Assembly (NCBI RefSeq): GCF_047948215.1
Contig: NC_134465.1
Location: 40,648,153 to 40,712,152 of the forward strand
Reading direction: 5' to 3'
DNA from: Lycorma delicatula
Taxonomy: Eukaryota > Arthropoda > Insecta > Hemiptera > Fulgoridae
DNA: 64,000 bases
The notes under the pieces are model-generated. The model did not search any database, had not been told where the DNA came from, and worked only from the letters and a program-made list of their open reading frames with translations. A program made the position numbers and the translations under genes. Positions 9,088-19,751 of the stretch are shown here, piece by piece (position 1 is the stretch's first letter; each line of letters opens with the position of its first letter).

Positions 9088-9890
9088 CCCGTCTAGATAG
9101 CGTTGTAACTCGAAGGGAAAGTATTGTAATCGGTGCAATTTGGGCATATGCGGTTTTCACCGGATCTTGACTTTTTGACACCTAAGGAACCCAAAAAACC
9201 GGATGGAGATTTCCCAGATGTTAATATACGTGCGCGCGTGCACGTTCAGTGTAGGCCTCTAAATCACCTTATATCTGAAGAACTTCTGGAACAATTTTGA
9301 CCAAACTCGGTTAGATAATTCTATATGTGGGGCATTGATACCATTAAATTTTCAACTTAAAAAATCAAGGGAGTGAGGCTATACAGAAAGGTTTCCCTCA
9401 GTATCTCGAGATTTCGCCTAATTAAGGATATATTTTTGTTACGCATATTTTATTAAAAATTAAAAAATACAATATTTCAAAAGAAATATTTTTTTGAAAT
9501 ATTTCACCTACACCCAAAACATACTGTTGTAGTTTTCTACTATGTTGTGACGTCACATTTGAGCGGTAGAATTAAATAAATGATTTATATTTAAAGTGTA
9601 AAAAAGTAACAGGGTCTACAACTAAGCCTCACAACTACACCAGTTTGCCGACCATACAAGCAAAATCAGTTCTACATAAGTCGTGAAATTACATTACTTT
9701 AGTTAGCACTGACCGTCACCGCTAGTACCGCCACAATCGCGTGAATTAAATACGGTATGTACGCGCGCTTTAGTTAGAATCATTGAATTAAATAAACAAA
9801 AAATTTTATTTTTAAATGAAATGATAAATATTTTAAATTAAGTTATGTGTGTAAGCCTTGCATCTGAAACAACCCATAATTGTAGGACTT

Positions 9891-10342
9891 TGATTGTAAT
9901 CCGACTTGGTAGTTAACATGCAGAGGTTAATTTAAAAGTACACCTATAAGTAATAAGTTTCAATATTACACTGTTTATCCTTTTGTTAATTATGTTCGAT
10001 TCTGAGGAAGAAATGTTTTTCACGTCAATCGTTATTAAAGAAAAGGCATAACTTATGACTATCGCCACAGAAGTGTATTGTTTAATGAATTTTTTGAAGA
10101 ATTTAAAAAAATATTCTGAGAACGATGTATTCCGTCGTTGATTTAAATCAATACGCGTAATATTTTCTCGGCCGTAGAAAAAATAGGGTATGTAAATCTC
10201 TATAATGGTCATTAATGCACTCCTTTTACTGTTTAATAAATACAAGAAATATTTTTAGAGCCTAATAAAACATTAACCATTACTATAGTCTTACCTCTTT
10301 CATGAATCCCAACGATTTCTCTATATATTCGGTGCTTCGGTT
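9891..10342. other. No gene seen
   Basis: AT-rich sequence between the LIR element and a LINE. A 110-codon minus-strand frame at 9913-10245 has no recognisable motif and biased hydrophobic composition; I do not support it. Confidence 0.45.
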
Positions 10343-10781
10343 TCAATTTTTTTTTGTCTTTTTTTTTCTTCATCAAACCAGTCATTTGACTGGTTTGATG
10401 CAGCTCTCCAAGATTCCCTATCTAGTGCTATTCGTTTCATTTCAGTATACCCTCTACATCCTACATCCCTAACAATTTGTTTTACATATTCCAAATGTGG
10501 CCCGCCTACACAATTTCTCCCTTCTACCTTTCCTTCCAATATTAAAGCGACTATTCCAGGATGCCTTAGTATGTGGCCTATAAGTCTGTCTCTTCTTACA
10601 ACTATATTTTTCCAAATGCTTCTTTCTTCATCTATTTGCCGCAATACCTCTTCATTTGTCACTTTATCCACCCATCTGATTTTTAGCATTCTCCTATAGC
10701 ACCACATTTCAAAAGTTTCTAATCTTTTCTTCTCAGATACTCCGATCGTCCAAGTTTCACTTCCATATAAAGCGACACTCC
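10343..10781 (-). mobile_element. RTE LINE, 5'-truncated copy with extended 3' palindrome
   Basis: On the minus strand this matches the last 130 or so codons of the RTE polyprotein (FEMWCYRRMLKIRW, then RRDRLIGHILRHPG and LDRESWRAASNQSND). The usual stop is replaced because extra sequence follows the terminal hairpin: CATCAAACCAGTCA (10371-10384) and its exact complement (10387-10400) make a 14-bp stem with a 2-nt loop, where other copies have a 6-bp stem. The tail beyond is A-rich. The 5' end abuts a mariner-like M1 relic at 10782, in the middle of that transposase. Confidence 0.9.
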
Positions 10782-11633
10782 GAGTTCTTCACCGTCTGGC
10801 GTTACAGATGACATAATTCGCTGACAGAAATCTACACGTTTTCCATTGTCTGCAGATAACAACTCGTGAACGTTACGAATTCTGTACGGATACATCTTTA
10901 AAATGGTTGGTCGATGTCGTGTGGACCTGCCGACGAAGAGACCATACCGCTTAGATAGGCGTCGCACAGACTTCTCGGTGGGAACTAGCGAAAAATATTC
11001 TGTCGCCTGAGGGTCGAATCGTAAACACGTGCAGGATCAGGGAGGCAGCCTCTTTTCTGAGGGCGTTCGGGTCCAGCAGATGGCTGTATCAATCAGGACG
11101 TTCTGATGACGCATTGAGGACCCTCGAGGTTTGTGAGGTGGGCGCGCGATTCAGGGGGTATGCGTGGGGTGAATACCCGGACCCAGACTAAGTGATAGGG
11201 AAGGAAAGGGTAGTCCTCTTGGGGAGTGTCACCATGGCAACCGGGAGGGATATTGTGATGTCTCAATGATCCAAGAGGGACCCCGTTGTCTTCAGCCACG
11301 TCACTTGGGACCGACCGAAGTAACGTCTTCTAGGCGGTTACCGGCTGATCTCAAGTGGTTTACTCCCAAGGCTTCTTGGGAGTAACAGAATATGCAGCTT
11401 GCATGTCGATCAACTTTTCTTATGTTAGCGCTTTCGGTCGACCGCTTTTGACTGCATCTGCCGCATTCCCTGTCTCTTGGCACTTGACGTACAGCCGCTT
11501 GATGGACGACTTGATGGTGCATTCCCACCGTACTTTTCTGTGAATCTGGATCTGGTAGATAACTGGCACATGTAATGTATTGGGAGAGGAATCATTCTTC
11601 CATAAGGTTGCGTCTCTTTTTGAACACTCTGTA
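10782..11633 (-). pseudogene. Mariner-like family M1 transposase, N-terminal half, with GC-rich insert
   Basis: The terminal repeat TTTTTGAACACTCTGTA ends at 11633 and matches the right end of the M1 element at 15433. On the minus strand the N-terminal helix-turn-helix follows (WECTIKSSIKRLYVKCQETG, then AADAVKSGRPKALT). About 11000-11360 is a GC-rich insert without a recognised family. Then the transposase resumes (VRRLSKRYGLFVG, LKMYPYRIRNVHELL, CQRIMSSVTPDGEEL). It stops just before the first catalytic Asp because the LINE at 10343-10781 replaces the rest. M1 belongs to the Tc1/mariner superfamily with FLWGY-type third block. Non-functional. Confidence 0.75.
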
Positions 11634-11728
11634 AATATTAATGCTTTCGTGTTGCTGTGCACACGTTCGGTTCACACTGTTGCATTTATTAATACACGGT
11701 TAAATAGTTTGTAAGTTTTTCATTTAAA

Positions 11729-11888
<160 letters not shown>

Positions 11889-12894
11889 GTATTTATATAT
11901 ATATAGATTTGTGCAACTGTAAGTTGAACTATGAGTAGTTAATTTTTTTTATTACATTTAACTAAATTATTGTTAGGTAAATAATACGTAAATCAAACAG
12001 TACACCCGCTTTTTACATTGAACTGTCAGTCTACTTTGCAATTCAGTTTAAACAAATGTAAAACGTGAAATATTTCTCGCTATACAATATTATTTCTTTT
12101 ATTAATTCCTCACATTCTTAGATATATAATATATTATATTCGTGTGTGAATGTATTATATTAATATACGTTCTTAACTACTATTTATTTTCAGAATTGTT
12201 ATATTTAATTCTGTTGAACAGTCTAATTCCCATAGTACTGTAAAATTGTACACAAAAAAATCCCTTTCGGCACGCTGGAAGGCGAAGGTAGATTTCACCG
12301 GTGCTAAGAAGAGAACAAAAAAGATTTCCACCTTAAAGTTAAGAAAAACTTCAAATTAACTAAATACTACAACGGTTGCATGTGAAAAAAAGGTTCACAT
12401 GTTTAGTATACGACAAGACCAATCTTCTTACAATTCCAGCGATATTTTGGCCACCGTTGCCGTAAGGGTTGGTCATATCAAAACTTTTTTCAGATAAATA
12501 TTTTAGGTAATGTTTAGAGGACTAACGATCACTTTAAACCGATTCGATACTGTGCCTATTAAGGAACGTATGATTCGTTTTTGTCTTCGAAACCCTACTT
12601 TTTCAACCTCCTGGGCCAATGGTTGGTGATATAAAAAAAATTTACTAAAACTAGTAAATTTTTAGGCCCTTATCCAAAGAATAGTAAGAAATTTAAGCGA
12701 ATTCGATATTTTACTTAATAAGAAAGTTATAGTGATATTTTGTTTTTTAGAAAAAGTCCCCCGATTTCCACCCCCATGGTCTGATTTTGGCCGTTAACGT
12801 ATTCGACAGAGATTTCGGGAAGAATTATTTTTAAGGAACAATTTGAAAGTGATTGGCGCAAAATTACGGCAGTTATCGTGTCTACAAGAAAGTG

Positions 12895-12934
<40 letters not shown>

Positions 12935-14015
12935 ATTTGAGGTGACGGTGGTTTTGGGGTCTGTGGGATGTGAAACGCGAAGATATGTCGAAATTTTCCG
13001 GAAGTTGAATCACGGTACCCATTACAATAGGTAACTTTCTTATGAAATCTACTTAAAATCGAAAATGCATGAATTATTTAGAAAGTGTAGTATATTTATA
13101 TAGATGAATATTTTATATCGTGTATTTAAAAACTTGATGAACCTTTAAATTAATTTTCAACAGTTAAACAGAAAAATTAAATTTAAAAAATGCTCCTACC
13201 TTGTAACGATCGATTTTTCAGTACAATGACCGCTACTCGGTTGGAATGTACGAATACTGTAAAACGCTTTTGAAATTAACTATTACAGATTTTTTAAACA
13301 GTAAATGGCTTTGTGTAACGTGAAGTTTTTTGCGTCAGTTTTTTTTTTCCATAGCTCTTTAAAATGATTCAAAACTCTGACATCTCAATTGAAAAATTTA
13401 GAATTGAACCTCGTGAGGGCTTCATTGTGATCTTATACCCAAAAGAAAATAAAACGTTTCGAGAAAAGATTATTTGTTAAACCTCATTTTCTCTGTTTAA
13501 CAACAGAAAAGTTATTTAAGGTTTCCCAATACGTTATAAAAAGTCCATATATAATATACATACAACACGTACGGTACTCAAAACCGAGGTTGGAGCAGTT
13601 TTAATTTTTTTATGGCTAATATTTTGACAGCTGAAAAAAGTCGTAAAATACAAAAAAAAATACTACTTTATAAAACGAAAGAAAAGATTCTTTAACTTAT
13701 ATATCTTTCTCTCTTTGCATTCCATAAAAGCATCTTTAACACGTAAAAAATAAAAATTGGTTTTTCTGTGCCTTGATTTTTTAATATTAGCAATATATAA
13801 GTACAAAAGGAAGTCGTAAAAGTTTAAGCCAGAATTAATAGAGTATTTTTTTTCACGCTGTAGAAAACTTAAAAAACTTTCAACAATAAAAAACTACACG
13901 AATATTAATAAAAATATTAAAGTAAAACAATCAAAGAACATTAATGTATAACATCTGATTAAATAAATCATTATTTTTATTCTATTCAGTAAATAATAAT
14001 AAATAATACGATATA
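11889..14015. other. AT-rich non-coding region
   Basis: No transposase, RT or host coding signal found. It contains a TA microsatellite at 12898-12931 and two short hairpins, CATGTGAA/TTCACATG near 12379-12401 and AAATTTACT/AGTAAATTT near 12638-12661. The stretch 12240-12960 has the look of an old dispersed repeat (repeated phrases about a TTGGCC...GATAT pattern), but no second copy is recognisable here. Confidence 0.4.
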
Positions 14016-14139
14016 TACAGAGCGTTCAAAAAGTGACGTAACATTATGGAAGTATTTCCTTCTTTTGTTGCATATTTAATTTAGGAAAAACGGGTTACAC
14101 AATGCAGCAGAGAATATCTATCCGTTGTCTCCCGATAAA

Positions 14140-15390
14140 TTAGATATGCCAGTTACACCCAGACCCAAAATGCCGTCACAGAAAAGTACGGTGTGCATGC
14201 ACCAAATAAGTACTCCATCAAGCGTTTATATGAAATATTCCAAGAGACAGGTAGTGCGGTAGATGCAGCCAAAAGCGGTCGATCGAAAGGCTAATAACAG
14301 AAAAATTATCGACGTGCAAACTGCACATTCTCGGTACGTCCCAAGAAGTCTGTCCAACGTCTATCTAGCCGGTCTAGTACCTCCGTCGGTAGTGCCCACA
14401 CGGTATCGCGCAAGCGCTTAAAAATGTATCCGCACAGAATTCTTGCCGTTTACGAGTTATTTGTAGACACTGGAAAACGTGTACCTTCCTGTCAGCGGTT
14501 CACGTCATCTGTAATGCCGACGGGGAAGAACTCGACGATCTGTTTCGGTCTGACGAGGCACGGTACCACCTCGATGGATACGTGAATGCATAGAATTCAC
14601 CCATTTGGTGTAGGAAAATCTATATCAGCTGCACGGACAAAAACTGGGTGTTCAGTGTGCAATTTTGCGTACGCAAATCTTCATAGCCCACCGGGCCGGT
14701 CTAGCGGTTAACTCGTCATCACAAATCAACTGATTTCGAAATCGAGACTTCTAAGGTTGAAATCCTAGTAAAGGCAGTTTATTTTATACTGATTTGAATA
14801 CTAGATCGTGGATACCGGTGTTATTTGGTGGTTGGGTTTCAAGTAAGCGCACATCTCAGCAACGGTCGACCTGTGACTGTACAAGATTACACTTCATTTG
14901 CGTTCATACTTATCATTCTCTGAAGTAATACCTTACGGTGGTAAGGTGTTACGTAGGCTAAATAGAAAAAGAGAGAGAGAATCTTCATGACATTATTTTA
15001 CGGCACAGTGAACATTGAGCGCTATATATAGGTGGCGCGACGATTTGTAAACACTATAAATGCAGGGTATACTTGGTTTCAGCAGGACAGTGCTACGAAC
15101 AGCCAAAAACACTATAACTTCCTTGGATCATTGTTTTCACGGACAAGTAATTTCAAAGGGATTATGGCCCCCTCGGTATCCTGATTTATCCCCTCTAGGA
15201 GGGGATACTTTAAGGATGCCGATTTCAAAGCTCACCCTCACACCGTTCTCGAATTACAGAGCGAAATCGAACGATGTGTCGCTACAATATCTCAACATAC
15301 GTTACATGTGTTTAAGAGCACGCAACGTCGTAATCGATTACGTATGTGAATCGCATAATGCAGACCGCTTTCAATTACTATTGTATCTTC
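14140..15390 (+). pseudogene. M1 transposase pseudogene
   Basis: Broken forward frames give the order of a Tc1/mariner transposase: helix-turn-helix (KYSIKRLYEIFQETGSAVDA), linker with LKMYPHRILAVYELF, first catalytic block FRSDEARYHLDGYVN near 14543-14590, second block QQDSAT near 15074-15092, and a third block PRYPDLSP followed by a damaged (L)WGYFKDA near 15168-15225. Frameshifts and stops interrupt it, and a SINE sits between the first and second catalytic blocks. The protein would cut at the terminal repeats and integrate at TA. Family-level name unknown to me. Confidence 0.75.
14685..14979 (+). mobile_element. SINE family S1, full-length copy with 9-bp target duplication
   Basis: AATCTTCAT flanks it (14676-14684 and 14980-14988). 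The head has a box-A-like GCCGGTCTAGCGGTTAACTC and a box-B-like GGTTGAAATCC, consistent with tRNA origin and RNA polymerase III transcription. Body and 3' domain (CTCTGAAGTAATACCTTACG) are followed by an A-rich, GA-rich tail. This is the best reference copy of S1 in the window. Confidence 0.88.
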
Positions 15391-15433
15391 TTCATTTTCT
15401 TATAAGGTTTCATCACTTTTTGAACACTCTGTA

Positions 15434-16921
15434 GATCACGTGAGCAACGGGTAGTTATGTCACTCCGCGTACGAAAAAAATGACTACCTACAGCATTTAC
15501 CTCGACGGATCGAAGGACAACGTGATTAAACCTTGATCGAAGCAGCATTACAAAATATACAATTAATTAGGATAGACGTGATTAGAGTCCTTGTTACACA
15601 TGAAATAATATAAAGGTAAATAAATACGTGAAGATATTAAATACAAATTTAAAGCGCTATTCAGATGGAATTAATGAAAATTATTTCATCACGAATTTAT
15701 ATAAATGTTGAAAATCATGTAGAAAATTGTTTTTTTTTTAAATTATTTAATTAATATTATTTAAAAATTCACAGAATAATATTGTTGACGCGAAACAAAA
15801 CCAATTTATTTAAAATAAATCGCTGGGAAATTAAAACCATTTTAATCTCCCAGCGATTTCCCAGTGATTTTAGTCATTAAATAATTTTAAATCGGTCGTA
15901 ATTTATTAAAAATGAAAACGCAAACGGAAATAAGGTGTTTCCTCAAAAGTCGAAGTACTGTGTCGAGTTTTACGTAAACATTTCCATCCGGTTAGGTAGA
16001 AGCAGTTATCGTTATTTTTTTTAAAAATATACGACTATAAATAATAACATTTATTAAATATGTGTTTACACGATTCATATTTACGGGGGACAAACAATCA
16101 TCTGCACCCTCACTTTTGAAAACTAATTTTCTTAGCGTTGTTATAAGTTCAGGCCGTCACGAACGTATTAAATTTCGAGTTAATGGCTTGGGAGTCGGTT
16201 CGACACCTCTGTACACTATTCTCAGTTCGACGATAAGGTACGGTAAACGGTATACATGATCGCAAACTTTAATTACTTAATACAAAAATATAAGAGAAGA
16301 ATAAAATTAAAATTGACAAAACATAAAAAAAAAACATGATAATTATTAATAGAAGAAAAAATAATTTTTGCTATTTATAGTAAATTTAAAATTTTGTTAT
16401 ATTGCAATAATATGTATAATTATTAATAAAAATTAACTTTTTCACTTACTGTTTTGTGCATTCCACCACGTTATAATATTTTCCTAGAGATTTCTACTGT
16501 ATCAAAACGTAATATGTAGAATTAAATTAAAATATTAAAATTATTATCTTCAGGTAGTTAATCATTTCAGTCGCGATATAAAATGATAGGAAACTTCTGT
16601 TCTTCTGCTGCCGTTACAACCTGTTGGTAGATAATTGAACTATTGTTTTTTTTTTGTTTTTTTTTTAATAACATATATTTATAGTGTAGATTTAAAGAAA
16701 TTTATTCTGTTTATTTAATTATATTGTTATTCCTGTGTTTTCTTATTAATTGTATTTTTTTAACTTTGTTCAAATCTATGTTTATCTTTCCAAATGTAAT
16801 CTGCGCAATTCAATTTTATTTATATACTCGTAAATTTTCCTGAAAATGTTTTCTTTATTGTTTTTATTTGTGTTTCGTAGAAAATGTTTTTTGTGTAAGT
16901 TTTTCTAAATATTTAATTTTA
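15434..16921. other. AT-rich region, no gene seen
   Basis: No coding signal that I trust. It contains a strong hairpin at 15817-15859 (listed separately) and several A/T homopolymers. A 65-codon frame at 16062-16259 has no family resemblance. Confidence 0.45.
15817..15859. repeat. 20-bp stem hairpin
   Basis: The arm 15817-15836 (AAATCGCTGGGAAATTAAAA) pairs with 15840-15859 with a single mismatch around a 3-nt loop. It is not within any element I can identify. Confidence 0.85.
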
Positions 16922-18274
16922 TACAAAGTGAGTTTTTAGTCCTGTTACCCAATTTTAAATGTAATTTAAGAAAGGGAAATTTAGGTGGAATAAAAAAATG
17001 TATTTGTTACTTACAAAAGAGATTTAATATAAAGCTATTACTTACATAATTGTTAAAGAATATGCTCAAAATGTCCACCTCTTGCGGTTATACACGCACG
17101 GACTCTTTTCAGCATATTAGCAGAAACCTTTTTATGATTCGCATTGGAAATATTCGTGATTAAGTCTGTAATATTGACTTTAAGTTCATCAGTAGTGTGA
17201 GGATTGTTTTTGAAGGCCTCGAACTTAATATAGCCCCACAAAAAGTAGTCAGGAGATGTGAGGTCTGGGGACCTTGGAGGCCATAAGCCTTTGCTTATTA
17301 TTCGATCGTTAAAGAACTCTTGCAGAAAATCCACGGTTTCTCGAGACTTGTGGTATGTAGCGCCGTCTTGCTAGAACCAGCAATACCGTTCTTGAGGTTC
17401 CAGGAGGGACACAAATTGGCGCACAATATTCCTGTATACTTCACCGTTTACTGTCTGTTCGAAGAATGCGGGTCCGACTATACGATGACGAGATATCGCA
17501 CACCACACACCAATGTTTTTCAGGATGTAAAGATTTGTCTTGTAAAGAGTTAGGATTTTCAACCGCCCACATTCGACAGTTTGACTGTTCACATAACCGT
17601 CGAGATGGATCCAAGCTTCATCACTAAAGAACACTGTGTTTAAAAATTCGATACCGTTATCGTCTACGAGAGACCTAAACCGACGGCAATATTGAAATCG
17701 CTTGTTTAAATCTGGAGCCTGAAGCTCTTGGACTAATCGTACGCGATACGGATACAATTTCATTTTTTTAGCGGCTCTCTGAACACTCGAATATGACAAA
17801 CTGACTTACGTGGAAGTTTTCGTAAACTTTTCCGTGGAGAATTGAGCAATATTGTTTTTACATTTTCTAAAACGTCATCTGTCATGCGAGTTGGTCGACC
17901 ACTACGTTTTCTGTCACAATCACTACTTGTCTCTCGAAATCGGTTTGCTAGCCTAGAAATTGACATTTTTTCTGGCAGAGGAACACCAAAAAATTTAATT
18001 TGAAATGATTATTTTACATTCGCGTACGATTTCGTAGCAAAATATTTTTCTAGAATGAAAACTCGTTGTACTATGGTAAAATACATATTGTTCGTAACAC
18101 GACTGGAAACGTCACAAAAGTTTACACAGTTCAAGTTTACAGTAGTTCACACTACTGTATCTATACCGGTTGAGTATCGCTACCAACTTCGTGTCACAAA
18201 AAAAATTTCCCTTTCATAGAAAAAAATTACCAGACATTAACAATTGAGTAACAGGTCTAAAGAATCACTTTGTA
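16922..18274 (-). mobile_element. Mariner-like element M2, full span with terminal inverted repeats
   Basis: The left end TACAAAGTGAGTTTTTAGTC and the right end (complement beginning TACAAAGTGATTCTTTAGAC) share about 30 terminal bases, followed by a CTGTTAC-CAAT subterminal block on both sides. Length is 1353 bp, normal for a complete mariner-type transposon. It is unrelated in its ends to M1. A truncated second copy is at 56330-57331. Confidence 0.85.
17053..17966 (-). pseudogene. M2 transposase (near-complete, frameshifted)
   Basis: Minus-strand frames together cover a whole Tc1/mariner-superfamily transposase: helix-turn-helix and linker (ISRLANRFRETSSDCDRKRS, GRPTRMTDDVLENVKT), KMKLYPYRVRLVQEL, first catalytic block VFFSDEAWIHLDGYVNSQ, GVWCAISRHRIVGPAFFEQ, second block region after RYCWF, and third block WPPRSPDLTSPDYFLWGYIK. 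At least two frameshifts, near 17375 and 17780, break it. By comparing with the copy at 56.4 kb, about 38 residues separate the second and third Asp, longer than the 34 of classical mariner. The element would cut and paste at TA. Not functional as read. Confidence 0.82.
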
Positions 18275-18363
18275 CAATCCAGTCGGTATTATTATAAATA
18301 CTATATAATTCGATTTAATTTTTCTATTATTAATTTTAAATGCGATCAATAATCTATTAGTAC

Positions 18364-19230
18364 TATAGCTCTAGACGGGAAAATAATGTATCGGTCCAAT
18401 TTGGGGATATGGTTTTCACCGGATCTTGACGTTATGATACCTATGGAACTAAAAAAAAAAAAAAAAAAAAAAAAAACCGGATGGAAATTTTCAGGATGGT
18501 AATGTTCGTATGTTACGCGCGCGTATGTGTTCGGTGTTGGCCTCTAAATCACCTTATATCTACGGAACTACTGGACCGATTTTAACCAAACCTGGTCAGA
18601 TTCCTTCTATATATGGGGCATTGATGCCATTAAATTTTTAACTTAATTGATGCCATTAATTTTCAAGGGAGTGAGGCTGTAGACCTAGATCACCCTCAGT
18701 ATTTCAAGATTTTGGCTAATTCAGCACGTATTTTACTTAGTCACATTTGTTAACGATTAAAAAATAACAATATTTGCAAAAAAAGTGTGAAAAATCGCAC
18801 ACCCACTCAAAAAATGCTCTTGTACTCGTCTGCACTGTTGTGACATCACAGGTGAGCGGTAGAATTAAATAAATGAATATTATTTAAATTGTAAAAAAGT
18901 AATTCGTTTTGGCTGGGTCTAGAACTCGATCACACGGTCGACTCTGTACCTGGTGCGGCTACACCAGGCCTCGCGTCTACACTGTTCTGCCGACCGTGCA
19001 AGCGAAATTTGTTCTATATAAGTTGTGAATTACATTAATGTAGTTAGTGCCGACCGTCGCCGCTAGTACCGCCACAACCGCAAGAATTAACTACGGTAAT
19101 CGCGCCGCTTTAGTTAGAATACTGAATTAAATAAACGACAAAATATTATATTTAAATAAAATGATAAATATTTTAAATTGAGTTGAGTGTGAATGTGTGT
19201 GTAAACCGGCATCAGAAACAACTGTATTGT
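18364..19230 (+). mobile_element. Solitary arm of the long-inverted-repeat element
   Basis: It aligns over its whole length with the right arm of LIR copy 1 (9080-9885): CTAGACGGGAAAATA start, GGTTTTCACCGGATCTTGAC, GGGGCATTGATGCCATTAAA, GCCGCTAGTACCGCCACAAC, and the outer GATAAATATTTTAAATTGAG. It has no partner arm nearby, so it is a truncated or recombined copy. It begins 90 bp after the end of M2 and contains a 24-26 nt poly(A) tract at about 18450. Confidence 0.75.
18450..18475. repeat. Poly(A) tract
   Basis: A homopolymer of about 26 A inside the solitary LIR arm; the corresponding place in other arms has six or fewer A. Confidence 0.9.
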
Positions 19231-19589
19231 CAACTTTTTTTAGATGGTATAATAAAATTTAAGTGGCGTTATTTCTTTAAATTTTTGCGTCCTTCCGACG
19301 CGATTCACTTTCAGACTGTATTCCAAATGCCTTTGGGTGCTAGTGAATTTCGATCTAGCAAAAACTCTCCAAACGGGCCCTAATTTTGTGGAATAATCTT
19401 CGCTCGCTTGTCTTTTTTTCTAGAAAGAATTTTTTCTGTTACTGTTCTCGATTTTTCTTTTTAAATTAATTTGTCGATTTACATTCTTAATTTTCTCTTT
19501 GTTTCTTAATCTTGTACTTAGCATTACTAAAAGCTTCACACATCACAACGCACGCAATCGGACATTATAATCAGCTCACGCATCACAAC

Positions 19590-19621
<32 letters not shown>

Positions 19622-19751
19622 GAGAGGGAAACTTCATTTTTATTTATTTTTTTATTACTATTATTTCATCGACAAATATACAAAAAAACATAATTTTAAT
19701 ACGGAAAATATTTGAGTGCATTATTTTATTAAACTTTCTAAAATAATTTTT
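19231..19751. other. No gene seen
   Basis: AT-rich, with a short TA microsatellite at about 19591-19617. No coding signal. Confidence 0.4.

Larger units (their letters stand above)
6440..9885. mobile_element. Long-inverted-repeat element (LIR), copy 1
   Basis: The left arm (about 6440-6646 continuing at 7404-7570, split by a LINE) is a shortened reverse complement of the right arm (about 9080-9885). Matching pieces include AACTTACATAGAAC on the left with GTTCTACATAAGT on the right, the CCGCTAGTACCGCC area with its complement near 6595, and TTAATTTAAAATATTTATC-type outer ends. The left arm lacks about 400 bp present in the right arm. The interior (7600-9050) holds no recognisable transposase. 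A second copy lies at 58290-60955 and a lone arm at 18364-19230. It is either non-autonomous or of an undescribed type. Confidence 0.6.
1622..9890. repeat. Mosaic block, copy 1 (paralogue at 52098-60955)
   Basis: Sequence from 1622 onward reappears in the same order and orientation near 52.1-60.95 kb. Matching anchors are: AAAGTCGGTCTTCTTGCGC (1685) with its relative at 52150; the segment around 2120-2480 with 52550-52900; 3974-4500 with 54940-55520; 4940-5585 with 57332-57957; 6105-6420 with 57960-58240; 7394-8700 with 58330-60230; 9080-9640 with 60300-60900. By eye most matched stretches are well conserved but clearly diverged. Each copy has insertions the other lacks. Within the block no host gene is visible. 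Confidence 0.8.
14016..15433 (+). mobile_element. Mariner-like element M1, full span with terminal inverted repeats
   Basis: The ends TACAGAGCGTTCAAAAAGTGA (14016-14036) and its complement at 15413-15433 differ at one of 21 positions, with TA at the borders as expected for Tc1/mariner. Without the internal SINE (14685-14979 plus its 9-bp duplication) the element is about 1.1 kb. Other pieces of this family lie at 4126-4500, 10782-11633 and 55108-55520. Confidence 0.85.

Noticed and set aside
9913..10245. 110-codon minus-strand frame
   Set aside because: No family resemblance, AT-driven composition, no paralogue.
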